From: an uncultured Aquimarina sp.
Lineage (GTDB): Bacteria; Bacteroidota; Bacteroidia; Flavobacteriales; Flavobacteriaceae
Assembly: GCF_947495315.1 (NCBI RefSeq)
Contig: NZ_CANLYD010000013.1
Coordinates: 124,001 to 188,000 of the forward strand
Direction of reading: 5' to 3'
Length of the DNA stretch: 64,000 bases
Below are positions 17,655 to 26,990 of the stretch, in pieces. The stretch's first letter is position 1. Each line of letters starts with the position of its first letter. The notes beneath the pieces were generated by a model. That model was not told where the DNA came from, did no database searches, and saw only the letters and a program-made list of their open reading frames with translations. The translations under genes and the position numbers were made by a program.

Positions 17655-19880
17655 ATGGGAATTGAATCCTCAAAAATTGTTTACACAAAAACTGATGAAG
17701 CACCTGCATTAGCTACCTATTCTTTTTTACCTATTGTAAAAAAATTTACTAAAGCTGCCAATATAGAAATAGAGACTAAAGACATATCTCTTGCAGCGAG
17801 AATTCTAGCAGTTTTCCCAGAGAATCTTTCAGATAAACAAAATCAAGCTAATGCTTTAGCCGAACTTGGTGAACTAGCACTAAAACCAGAAGCCAATATC
17901 ATCAAACTCCCAAATATTAGTGCTTCTGTTCCTCAGTTGAAAGCAGCAATAGCAGAATTACAATTACAAGGTTTTAATATTCCTAATTACCCAGAAGAAC
18001 CTAAGAACGATGCCGAAAAAGAAATTAAGGGTAGATATGATAAAATTAAAGGTAGCGCAGTAAATCCTGTTTTAAGAGAAGGTAACTCTGATCGTAGAGC
18101 TCCTAAACCTGTAAAACAATATGCAAGAAAGAACCCACACGCTATGGGTGCTTGGAGTAGTGATTCTAAAACACATGTAGCAACGATGGCTAGTGGCGAT
18201 TTTCGTTCTAACGAAAAGTCCGTTACTATCGCTGAAACTGGTGATGTAAAAATTGAATTTGTAGATACTAACGGAAATACTACAGTTTTAAAAGAAAAGA
18301 CTGCATTACTTGCTAGTGAGATCATCGATGCCTCTGTAATGAGTAAAAAAGCATTGATCTCCTTTCTAGAAGAGCAAATTGCAGATGCTAAGGAGAAGAA
18401 TGTGTTATTTTCATTACATATGAAAGCAACTATGATGAAGGTATCAGACCCTATTATCTTTGGACATGCTGTAGAAGTTTTCTTTAAAGATGTTTTTGCA
18501 AAGCATAGTGAAACACTTGAAGAAATTGGTGTAGAAGTAAATAATGGTTTTGGAGACCTTATAAACAAAATAAAGAAAATACCAGATGCTGCTAAGAGAT
18601 CTGAAATCGAAGCTGATATAAAATCATGTTACGAAAACGGACCTCAATTGGCTATGGTGAATTCTGATCAAGGAATTACCAATCTTCATGTTCCTAGTGA
18701 TATTATTATCGATGCTTCTATGCCGGCTATGATCCGTACTTCAGGTCAGATGTGGGATGCAAATGGTAATACACAAGATACTAAAGCTGTTATTCCAGAT
18801 AGCAGTTATGCCGGAATATATCAAGAAACAATAGATTTTTGTAAAAAACACGGGGCTTTTGATCCAACTACTATGGGGACTGTACCTAATGTAGGCTTAA
18901 TGGCTAAAAAGGCTGAAGAATATGGTTCTCATGATAAAACTTTTGAAATTAAAGCAAGTGGATCAGTACGTGTGGTAGATGCAACAGGCACTGTTTTAAT
19001 TGAACATGCAGTAGAAGAAGGCGATATCTGGAGAATGTGTCAAACCAAAGATGCTCCAGTAAAAGACTGGGTAAAATTAGCGGTAAGCAGAGCTCGAGCT
19101 ACAGGTACTCCTGCAATATTCTGGTTAGATGAAAATAGAGCACATGATGCTAGTTTAATAGAGAAAGTAAATAATTATTTACCAGAACATGACACAACAG
19201 GACTTGATATTAGAATCATGTCTCCTGTAGAAGCTACTAGGTTCTCTTTAGAAAGAATAAAAGATGGAAAAGATACAATTTCTGTAACAGGAAATGTATT
19301 ACGTGATTATAACACAGACCTCTTCCCTATTCTAGAACTCGGAACTAGTGCTAAAATGCTTTCTATTGTTCCATTAATGAATGGTGGAGGTTTATTCGAA
19401 ACTGGTGCTGGAGGATCTGCCCCTAAGCACGTGCAGCAATTTAACAAAGAAGGACACTTACGTTGGGATTCTCTTGGTGAATTTTTAGCACTTGCCGTTT
19501 CCTTAGAACATTTAGGAGAAACTAATGACAATCAGAAAGCTTTAATAATAGCAGAAGCATTAGACCAAGCTACAGAAGAGTTTTTAGAGAATAAAAAATC
19601 TCCTTCCAGAAAGGTCAATGAATTAGATAATAGAGGTAGTCACTTCTATCTGGCTTTGTATTGGGCTCAAGCACTTGCAGAACAAAATAAAGATGCAGAT
19701 CTTCAAGCGGAATTCGGTTCAATAGCAAAGCAATTAGCTGATAATGAAGCTACAATAATCCAGGAGTTAAATGATGCTCAAGGAAGTGCTGTAGATATGG
19801 GCGGTTATTACTGGCCAGATGTTACTAAAGTTGCGAACGCCATGCGTCCTAGCGAAACATTAAATAAGATTATAGGATAA
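17655..19880 (+). CDS. icd: Monomeric NADP-dependent isocitrate dehydrogenase
   Basis: The enzyme oxidatively decarboxylates isocitrate to 2-oxoglutarate in the TCA cycle. The 741-residue product is the monomeric type, unrelated in length to the 410-residue dimeric enzyme. Its N-terminus (SSKIVYTKTDEAPALATYSF) and motifs such as ARKNPHAMGAWS, RTSGQMWDANGNTQDTKAVI (in parts) and the late FETGAGGSAPKHVQQF are characteristic. I chose the ATG at 17655 because the family starts with this sequence; a TTG 12 codons upstream is unlikely. It is monocistronic, with its own promoter and a strong terminator. Confidence 0.95.
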   Translation: MGIESSKIVYTKTDEAPALATYSFLPIVKKFTKAANIEIETKDISLAARILAVFPENLSDKQNQANALAELGELALKPEANIIKLPNISASVPQLKAAIAELQLQGFNIPNYPEEPKNDAEKEIKGRYDKIKGSAVNPVLREGNSDRRAPKPVKQYARKNPHAMGAWSSDSKTHVATMASGDFRSNEKSVTIAETGDVKIEFVDTNGNTTVLKEKTALLASEIIDASVMSKKALISFLEEQIADAKEKNVLFSLHMKATMMKVSDPIIFGHAVEVFFKDVFAKHSETLEEIGVEVNNGFGDLINKIKKIPDAAKRSEIEADIKSCYENGPQLAMVNSDQGITNLHVPSDIIIDASMPAMIRTSGQMWDANGNTQDTKAVIPDSSYAGIYQETIDFCKKHGAFDPTTMGTVPNVGLMAKKAEEYGSHDKTFEIKASGSVRVVDATGTVLIEHAVEEGDIWRMCQTKDAPVKDWVKLAVSRARATGTPAIFWLDENRAHDASLIEKVNNYLPEHDTTGLDIRIMSPVEATRFSLERIKDGKDTISVTGNVLRDYNTDLFPILELGTSAKMLSIVPLMNGGGLFETGAGGSAPKHVQQFNKEGHLRWDSLGEFLALAVSLEHLGETNDNQKALIIAEALDQATEEFLENKKSPSRKVNELDNRGSHFYLALYWAQALAEQNKDADLQAEFGSIAKQLADNEATIIQELNDAQGSAVDMGGYYWPDVTKVANAMRPSETLNKIIG

Positions 19881-19895
19881 ACTAATCTTTCACAT

Positions 19896-19935
19896 AAAAA
19901 AACGCCATATAAAAATTTTTATATGGCGTTTTTTT
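19896..19935 (+). terminator. Intrinsic terminator after icd
   Basis: A 20-bp perfect inverted repeat (centre between 19915 and 19916; AAAAAAACGCCATATAAAAA and its complement) ends in T residues. Its symmetry allows function in both directions. Confidence 0.9.
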
Positions 19936-20084
19936 ATAAGGCTCCAGGTTCAATTTATTAAAAATAACACGCTACTAAACAATTAAAAGATTTAAAATTG
20001 TTCAAATAAAAATTGTTTAGTTTTACCAAAGAAAGTAGTACCAGCTTTTAACAAAGATCAAAACTTTTATAGACCAGTAAACCC

Positions 20085-23000
20085 ATGTTACAACTTGTTA
20101 AATTATTCAGATTTTTTAGTTTCATATTTTTAGTAGGCATAATATCTTGTAATGAAAAGAAAACAGATACAATTGATAAAACTAAAACAGAAATAGATGG
20201 AGAACAAGAAAAAACCTTATTCACCTTAACAGACCCTAAAGAAACTGGTTTTTATTTTGTCAACAAGCTTAAAGAAAATGAAACATTTAATATTATAACG
20301 TATGAATATATCTATGGCGGTGGCGGTGTTGCTGTTGGAGATATTAATAATGATGGATTACCAGATGTTTTTCTTTCTGGAAATCTATCTGGCGGAGGAC
20401 TGTTCGTAAATAAAGGGAATTTAAAATTTCAACAGATTTCTAAAACTGCAGGAGTATTATATTCTGGTTTTAGCACTGGAACTTCCATGATAGACATCAA
20501 TAATGATGGTTACCAAGACATATACATCTGTCGTTCTCTAGCCGGAGAACCTGAATTAAGAGAAAATATTTTACTTATCAATAATCAAGATCTCACTTTC
20601 ACAAATAAAGCAGCAGAATATGGTCTAAATGATCAGAGTTTTTCTAACCAAGCTTCTTTTTTTGACTATGATAATGATGGAGATTTAGACATGTACCTAC
20701 TTAACCATCGAGTAGATTTTATTGATGCTCAAAATATAAAAACAACTAAAGATAAAAAAGGGAATACCATATTATACAAAGACATTAACTATGAAGATGT
20801 TAGTGATCGGTTATATAGAAATAATGGAAACGGTACATTTACGGACGTTACTAAAAAAGCAGGTTTACTCAATAGGGCCTTTGGCTTAAGTGTTACTCCT
20901 ACTGATATTAATAAAGATGGATGGACCGATCTTTATGTAGCTAATGATTACTTAGACAAAGATCATTTTTATATCAATAATGGAGATGGATCATTCACCG
21001 ATGCTATAAGTGACATGTTTTTTCATATGAGTAGAAATTCCATGGGATCAGATATCGCTGATTTTAATAATGACGGACATTTAGATGTAATTAATTTAGA
21101 CATGATGGCAGAACATAACTATCGTCAAAAACAACTAAAAGGTCAGAGTCCATACGATTTGTATCATATTGCTGTAAAATTTGGATTAGGTCATCAGGTA
21201 ATGCGCAATACATTGCAACTAAACAATGGTAATGGTACTTTTAGTGAGATTGGTCAGTTATCAGGAATATCACATACAGATTGGAGCTGGACACCTTTAC
21301 TTGCCGATTATGACAATGATGGCTTTAAAGATCTCTTTATCTCTAATGGGTTTTATAGAAATATAACCGATATGGATTTTTTAAAATATGATTCTAATAC
21401 GGCTATTGCGTCTGGAGGAGGCTCTAAAAAGTTTAATAATATGAGGTTATTAGACTTACTATCTTCAACTCCAGTAGCAAACTATATTTATAAAAATAAT
21501 GGTGACCTTTCATTTTCCAAAAAGTCTACTTCCTGGGGATTTGACAAACCTTCGTTTTCCAATGGTGCCGTATACGCAGATTTAGATCAGGATGGCGACC
21601 TGGATCTGATTACTAACAATTTTAATCAAGAGGCATTTTTATACAAAAATAATAGTAGAGAACTAAGAGCTGATCATCATTATTTATCTATTCAGCTAAA
21701 GGGCAACAAAAATAACGCTTCAGGTATTGGTGCTAAAGTAACGGTTACCACTGGAGATGGCATACAATATCAGGAATGTTCCCCATATCGAGGATACCTT
21801 AGTTCGGGAGAATCCATTTTACATTTTGGAGTAGGATTAAACAAAAACATTACTTCGGTATCGGTAGTATGGCCGAATGGTAAATACCAACAACTAAATA
21901 ATATTGCTTCCAATCAACGTATCCAATTAAATATTGAAGATGCAATCGATAAACCTCCTGTAGAAAAGGTTGAAAAAACTTTACTAACCAAAGTCAAAAA
22001 CACTTTTTCTCCTGAATTCCAGCATCAAGAAAATGATTACATAGATTTTAAGCAAGAACCGCTACTAGAACATAAATTATCTAATAAAGGGCCTTTTATA
22101 TCTAAAGGAGATGTTAATAATGACGGATTAGAAGATATATACATAGGCGGCGCAACTGGATTTTCCGGAACTTTATATGTTCAAAATAATCAGGGTAAAT
22201 TCGTACAAAAGAAAATTAATGCATTTGAAGCAGATAAAACTTATGAAGATGCGGAAGCCCTCTTTTTTGATACTGATGCTGATCAAGATCTTGATTTGTT
22301 TGTAGTAAGTGGTGGCTATGCTTCAGCATCTAGTTCTTCATTATATCAAGACCGATTATACTTAAATGACGGAAAAGGTAATTTTAGTAAAGCTGAAAAT
22401 GCGGTACCAAAGAATTTTCAAAACGGGACCTGTGTTGCAGCACATGATATTGATGGCGATGGCGATTTGGATTTATTTGTAGGCGGCGGAGCTAAGCCTC
22501 TATCCTACCCTATTGAAGAGCAAAGTCAATTACTTATCAATAATGAAGGTAGTTTTACAAATGCTACCAATATGTTGCCAAATAACGGAAATTTAGGAAT
22601 GGTTAATGATGCGCTGTGGATGGATTATGATAATGATGGGAATAAAGACTTGATTCTGGCAGGAGAATGGATGCCAATCACTATTTTAAAGAATAATAAC
22701 TCGAAATTCACTGAGATTACAAAGCAAGCTGGCCTTTTAAAAACAGCGGGATGGTGGAATACTATTACCACAGCAGATATAGATAAGGATGGTGATCTGG
22801 ATTTGATTGCCGGGAATCGCGGTGAAAACTCATTTTATAAAGCTTCTGAAGATCAACCAGCTACTATTTATGCCAAAGATTTTGACCATAATGGTCGAAT
22901 CGATGCATTTCCTTTTTATTATTTCAGTGATGGAAAGAGTTATCCAAAACATGTTTTAGATGAATTAGCAACACAGTATCCTGATATCAAAAAGAAATTT

Positions 23001-23456
23001 AGAAGATATCATCAGTATTCACAAGCAACGCTGGATTCCATATTTTCTAAAAAAGAAATGGAAGATGCACTGCAATTTTCAGCACATACATTTAGTAGTG
23101 CTTATTTTGAAAATAAAGGTAATGGAACATTCGAAACTCACAACTTGCCCAAATCAGCACAATTTTCTGAAGTTCGCGGTATTTTACCCATAGATATTAA
23201 TAAAGATGGAAACCTAGACCTTATTTTAACTGGAAATAATTACCACACCGATGTAGAAATGGGCCGCAGTGATGCAAGTATAGGCACAGTATTATTGGGT
23301 GATGGGACAGGTGATTTTGAAGCTATTCCAACAAGCAAAAGTGGTTTTTCGGTAATCGGAGATGCTCGTGGTGTAAAGACCCTTCAGAAAAAAGATGAAA
23401 CGTTAATCATCGCTATATGTAATGAAGGAAACTTACAATATTTCACCTATCAGTAA
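20085..23456 (+). CDS. FG-GAP/VCBS repeat lipoprotein with ASPIC/UnbV domain
   Basis: This 1123-residue protein starts with a lipoprotein signal (FLVGIISC, Cys about 22). It then has many FG-GAP-type repeats with calcium-binding loops such as DINNDGLPDVFL, DYDNDGDLDMYL and DIDGDGDLDLFV, folding as a beta-propeller. A mid-protein ASPIC/UnbV segment (GESILHFGVGLNKNITSVSV, about 575-610) separates two propeller-like halves. Such CRTAC1-like proteins are abundant in marine Bacteroidota, usually near SusC/SusD pairs, and probably act on the outer surface in binding; the ligand is unknown. It stands alone here. Confidence 0.85.
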   Translation: MLQLVKLFRFFSFIFLVGIISCNEKKTDTIDKTKTEIDGEQEKTLFTLTDPKETGFYFVNKLKENETFNIITYEYIYGGGGVAVGDINNDGLPDVFLSGNLSGGGLFVNKGNLKFQQISKTAGVLYSGFSTGTSMIDINNDGYQDIYICRSLAGEPELRENILLINNQDLTFTNKAAEYGLNDQSFSNQASFFDYDNDGDLDMYLLNHRVDFIDAQNIKTTKDKKGNTILYKDINYEDVSDRLYRNNGNGTFTDVTKKAGLLNRAFGLSVTPTDINKDGWTDLYVANDYLDKDHFYINNGDGSFTDAISDMFFHMSRNSMGSDIADFNNDGHLDVINLDMMAEHNYRQKQLKGQSPYDLYHIAVKFGLGHQVMRNTLQLNNGNGTFSEIGQLSGISHTDWSWTPLLADYDNDGFKDLFISNGFYRNITDMDFLKYDSNTAIASGGGSKKFNNMRLLDLLSSTPVANYIYKNNGDLSFSKKSTSWGFDKPSFSNGAVYADLDQDGDLDLITNNFNQEAFLYKNNSRELRADHHYLSIQLKGNKNNASGIGAKVTVTTGDGIQYQECSPYRGYLSSGESILHFGVGLNKNITSVSVVWPNGKYQQLNNIASNQRIQLNIEDAIDKPPVEKVEKTLLTKVKNTFSPEFQHQENDYIDFKQEPLLEHKLSNKGPFISKGDVNNDGLEDIYIGGATGFSGTLYVQNNQGKFVQKKINAFEADKTYEDAEALFFDTDADQDLDLFVVSGGYASASSSSLYQDRLYLNDGKGNFSKAENAVPKNFQNGTCVAAHDIDGDGDLDLFVGGGAKPLSYPIEEQSQLLINNEGSFTNATNMLPNNGNLGMVNDALWMDYDNDGNKDLILAGEWMPITILKNNNSKFTEITKQAGLLKTAGWWNTITTADIDKDGDLDLIAGNRGENSFYKASEDQPATIYAKDFDHNGRIDAFPFYYFSDGKSYPKHVLDELATQYPDIKKKFRRYHQYSQATLDSIFSKKEMEDALQFSAHTFSSAYFENKGNGTFETHNLPKSAQFSEVRGILPIDINKDGNLDLILTGNNYHTDVEMGRSDASIGTVLLGDGTGDFEAIPTSKSGFSVIGDARGVKTLQKKDETLIIAICNEGNLQYFTYQ

Positions 23457-23487
23457 ATCATAAAGTACATCTTCACATAAGTCTGAG

Positions 23488-23520
23488 CCTGTAAAACTTG
23501 ATGTTTTACAGGTTTTTTTT
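23488..23520 (+). terminator. Intrinsic terminator after the FG-GAP lipoprotein gene
   Basis: A perfect 10-bp stem (CCTGTAAAAC, GTTTTACAGG) with a TTGAT loop is followed by at least eight T. Confidence 0.9.
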
Positions 23521-23634
23521 ATTGTTTTTAAAGAAAACACAAATAGGATGCAACCCTTTACTTTTTGTTTTGTCAATAGTAATAACTAGAAAAGAAAAGT
23601 AACTTTAAAGAAACGTACAATCAATCATAAATAA

Positions 23635-24177
23635 TTGAAAACTAACATTCTTTATACACATAAGGATCTTATAGAGAAAAGCAAATCTGGTGATCGGAAT
23701 TCGCAATATAAGCTATATGAACTGTATATAGATGCTATGTATAACGTAAGCATGAGGATATTAGGTATCAGAGAAGATGCAGAGGATATTATTCAAGATA
23801 GTTTTGTTGATGCTTTTAAAAACTTAACCTCTTTTAGATATGAAAGTACGTTTGGTTCCTGGTTAAAAAGAATAGTAATTAATAAAAGTATTAATCATTT
23901 AAAACTAAAAAAAGTACCGGTCACACCACTAGAGCAACATGAATATTATATAGGTGAAGAGATCAATGAACCTGTTAAAACGATGGATATAACTAAAATT
24001 AAAAAAGGCATAGCACAGTTACCAGATGGATACAAACAGATTATTAATCTATACCTAATTGAAGGATACGATCATATTGAGATTTCGGAGATACTAAAAA
24101 TTTCTAGTTCTACATCTAAATCACAATATCATAGAGCAAAGAAAAAACTAATTCAGATTATAAATACACTAGAATAA
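23635..24177 (+). CDS. ECF-type RNA polymerase sigma factor
   Basis: This 180-residue sigma-70 family factor has region 2 (LYELYIDAMYNVSMRILG, then DAEDIIQDSFVDAFKNL) and region 4 with a helix-turn-helix (HIEISEILKISSSTSKSQYH, in parts). The start is TTG (MKTNILYTHKDL). It leads an operon with a membrane protein that looks like its anti-sigma partner (1 nt gap) and a DUF4097-like secreted protein. Its regulon is unknown; an envelope signal is likely from the partner's topology. Confidence 0.9.
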   Translation: MKTNILYTHKDLIEKSKSGDRNSQYKLYELYIDAMYNVSMRILGIREDAEDIIQDSFVDAFKNLTSFRYESTFGSWLKRIVINKSINHLKLKKVPVTPLEQHEYYIGEEINEPVKTMDITKIKKGIAQLPDGYKQIINLYLIEGYDHIEISEILKISSSTSKSQYHRAKKKLIQIINTLE

Positions 24178-24178
24178 G

Positions 24179-24715
24179 ATGGATGATTTTGAAAAACATA
24201 TCAAAGAAAACAAACTTCTTTTCGATGAACATAAGCCGGATAAAGCAAAACTCTGGCAACATATCGAGTCAGAACTCAATGTTACCTCCAAAGTAAAAAC
24301 CGTGAAGCTTTGGCGATCTTCAATGATGAAAATAGCTGCAACAATAATTATTTTAATTGGAGTATTTTCTTTGACTACTACTTTTACAGCTTCAAATGAG
24401 TCAAATGATTTCGCAAATCAAGAGTTAAATGATATTGATACTTATTACAAAGGTCTTGTTTCATTTCAGGTAGAATTGGTGAAAAACAATTCTAAACTAT
24501 CCACGGAAGATAAAGAAGAGTTCCTCTCCTTTATGGAAGAGTTAGATAAAGAACATCTTTTGCTAAAAAAAGAAATGACAGCCAACCTTAATAATGAATA
24601 CATCCTAGAAGCCATAGTTCAGAACTATAAAAAAAGAATTGAATTAATAGAAAATCTTTTAGAGCAAATTAAAGATTCAAAAAAATCCGATGATAATGAA
24701 GGATATATTTTATAA
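24179..24715 (+). CDS. Putative anti-sigma factor, single-pass membrane protein
   Basis: This 178-residue protein follows the sigma factor by 1 nt. It has a cytoplasmic N-terminus of about 50 residues (KLWQHIESELN), one transmembrane helix at about 58-75 (MKIAATIIILIGVFSL) and a helical, charged extracytoplasmic part. This topology is that of anti-sigma factors, although no zinc-binding HxxxCxxC motif is present. The call is from position and topology. The 3' end overlaps the next gene by about 20-26 nt. Confidence 0.6.
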   Translation: MDDFEKHIKENKLLFDEHKPDKAKLWQHIESELNVTSKVKTVKLWRSSMMKIAATIIILIGVFSLTTTFTASNESNDFANQELNDIDTYYKGLVSFQVELVKNNSKLSTEDKEEFLSFMEELDKEHLLLKKEMTANLNNEYILEAIVQNYKKRIELIENLLEQIKDSKKSDDNEGYIL

Positions 24716-25790
24716 AAAATTAATACTCTCCCTTTTGATAATCTTCACTGTACATTCTATAAATGCACAGGAAGAACTATCTAAATCAATTGAAAAGATT
24801 TATGATTTTACCAATGCCGGAGAACTACAACTAGAAAATAAATACGGTAACATTATTATCAACGGATGGAACCAAAACAAGATAAAGGTTTCTATAGACA
24901 TTGTAGTTAACAAAAAAGATAAAGATGATGCCGAAGATCTTTTAGCTAGGATAAAACCATCTATAACAACTTTAGATCAGTCTATAATCATATTCTCTAA
25001 CATTGAAGAGAAAAGTGACAGCTTTTTCTCCAAAGTATTTAATCGCGTAAACCCTTTTGATTTTGACAAAGGAAGCATACAAATAGATTACCAAATCAGT
25101 CTACCCCTTAATGCGGAAATTCAAGTAACAAACAAATTTGGAGATATTGTTATCAATGATTGGAATGGAAAGTTAAAAGCAAACTTACAACACGGTGATA
25201 TGTGGATTAATAACAACATCATTAATGCTAATATCGAAATGAAATTTGGGAAACTGCAAACCAAGTCTATTACATATGGGAAGATAGAATTAAAAAATAG
25301 CGAATTTGATCATCAAACTTCTAAAAACCTTAGAATTATAAGTAGTGGGTCTACGATTATGATTGAACAAGTTTCTAATCTTGAAATTTATTCTAGTAAA
25401 GATAAAATCTCCATAGAAAATATTGAAGAGATAAAAGGAGAACTAAAGTTTTCAAATATCGTATTGAAAAACTTAAGAAATGACGTAGATCTCATAATGG
25501 ATGTAGCAGATTTTAAGATTAAAAATATTCTAAAACCGAATGCAACTATTAATATCAACCAAAAATCTTCTGAGCTAAGCATCAACATATCTGATCTTAA
25601 TTTTGATTTCAGTGCTTCGTTGGAACAAGGGCTATTGAGAATCCCTAAGACATTTAAAAACATTAAAAACAAAGTAATAGATAATAAAAAAAGAATACGA
25701 GAGATCAAAGCCAATTATGGAATAGATTCTAACAAAGGGACCTTTCATATAAAAGGTATTAAAGGAGTTATCATCCTAAAAGAAGAATAA
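24696..25790 (+). CDS. DUF4097-like secreted beta-helix protein
   Basis: The product (364 residues from the ATG at 24696, or 366 from 24690) has a signal peptide ending near SINAQ and then repeated short strands of the form LENKYGNIIINGW, NKFGDIVINDW and MKFGKLQTKSI, the pattern of the DUF4097/putative adhesin fold. The third gene of the sigma-factor operon, it is probably exported to the periplasm or cell surface and may be part of the response. Its biochemical role is unknown. Confidence 0.65.
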   Translation: MKDIFYKKLILSLLIIFTVHSINAQEELSKSIEKIYDFTNAGELQLENKYGNIIINGWNQNKIKVSIDIVVNKKDKDDAEDLLARIKPSITTLDQSIIIFSNIEEKSDSFFSKVFNRVNPFDFDKGSIQIDYQISLPLNAEIQVTNKFGDIVINDWNGKLKANLQHGDMWINNNIINANIEMKFGKLQTKSITYGKIELKNSEFDHQTSKNLRIISSGSTIMIEQVSNLEIYSSKDKISIENIEEIKGELKFSNIVLKNLRNDVDLIMDVADFKIKNILKPNATININQKSSELSINISDLNFDFSASLEQGLLRIPKTFKNIKNKVIDNKKRIREIKANYGIDSNKGTFHIKGIKGVIILKEE

Positions 25791-25841
25791 AAGACAATCA
25801 AAACTATTTATCAATTCAATAATCAAAACAAATCAATACTC

Positions 25842-26513
25842 ATGAAAAAATCAATCAAATTACTAATTACTTTTCTATTCATTAGTATATACCATATCAA
25901 TTCTCAAGAATCCACAGATGAAGATTATATAGAATTTAATGACCGTAAAAATATTGTACACGGAGTCTATCTTGGTTTTAGTGCTAGTTATGGAGAAATT
26001 GAAGGAGAAGATACGGCATTAATCGGCCTTAAATTAGCATATGTAGCCAATAGACAATTCGAAGTAGGTTTTGGTATGAAGGGTTTTTATTCTCAACAAA
26101 ATCTACCAGGTATATCTATTTCTAATGATGAAGATTTAATTGGAGGGTATATAGGGATGCACTTAGAACCTATATTCTTCAGTAAATCAAGAGTAAATCT
26201 ATCATTTCCTTTACTAATTGGAATTGGAGGGGTTGGTTATATAGATGGACAGTTCGATGATAACGATGAATTTGACGAGGATGATTATGACTGGGATGCA
26301 GTGTTTGTTGCCGAACCTGGAATAAATCTACTATTTAATGTATCTAGATTTCTACAATTGGAAGCTGGCGTAAAGTATAGATTCTCGAGTAAATTTAATA
26401 TCCATCCTAGTGGTATAGATCGAATCAATGGATTTTCTGCAGGGTTAGGAGTCAAAGTTGGAGTTTTTAATCTTGGTAAAAACAGATATAAGAAAAAAGC
26501 TCCAAAAAAATAA
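25842..26513 (+). CDS. Outer membrane beta-barrel-like protein
   Basis: This 223-residue protein has a signal peptide (cut near HINSQ, about residue 22) followed by alternating amphipathic strands with Gly and aromatic residues (VYLGFSASYGEIEG, FEVGFGMKGFYSQQN, FLQLEAGVKYRFSSKFN), consistent with a small barrel. An acidic loop rich in Asp/Glu lies at about 143-152. The family is not recognised. It lies 51 bp after the DUF4097-like gene and may belong to the same operon. Confidence 0.55.
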   Translation: MKKSIKLLITFLFISIYHINSQESTDEDYIEFNDRKNIVHGVYLGFSASYGEIEGEDTALIGLKLAYVANRQFEVGFGMKGFYSQQNLPGISISNDEDLIGGYIGMHLEPIFFSKSRVNLSFPLLIGIGGVGYIDGQFDDNDEFDEDDYDWDAVFVAEPGINLLFNVSRFLQLEAGVKYRFSSKFNIHPSGIDRINGFSAGLGVKVGVFNLGKNRYKKKAPKK

Positions 26514-26990
26514 CTTAACAGTACGGAGTAATTCTTTAAATATTCATTTTCAAAAGATTACACCGAAAAACAATCATTTTTAAGTATATAAAAATCAAAT
26601 TAAATATAATTAGGCATAAAAATTGATATCATGAATTTGCATAAAAAAGAAATGTTACCAAAGCCCCAAATGAAAACTAAAGTTATTGTAAAAACCGAAA
26701 AAATTGATACTAACTATGTATTTTCAGACAACAGCCAAGTATATCTTAAACGCAAATCAAGTGTTAAATCCGCAAATAGTAATTCTTTACACTCCCAAGA
26801 ATGGTATCCCGTTAATTTTTGCTGGAAATCTTAATTAGGAGAAACACTCTTTGGTTTTCAAAGTATTTATTTTAATAATTAAATAACATTTGTATACCCA
26901 AATTGTCTGTAGATTTATAAAATAAAAAATGCTGTAACAAGTCTCGTACTTTACAGTCTCCTTTATACACTTATCTGAAAAACATATCTT
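26514..26990. other. Intergenic region of 477 bp with one doubtful short ORF
   Basis: The region is AT-rich. A 67-codon ORF on the plus strand (26631-26834, starting MNLHKKEMLPKPQMKTK) is the only open frame of note; it has no signal peptide or recognisable motif and may or may not be a gene. No terminator with a clear T-tail was seen. Confidence 0.4.

Noticed and set aside
26631..26834. 67-codon ORF between the barrel and TonB receptor genes
   Set aside because: It has no signal, motif or neighbour link; mentioned only in the intergenic entry.
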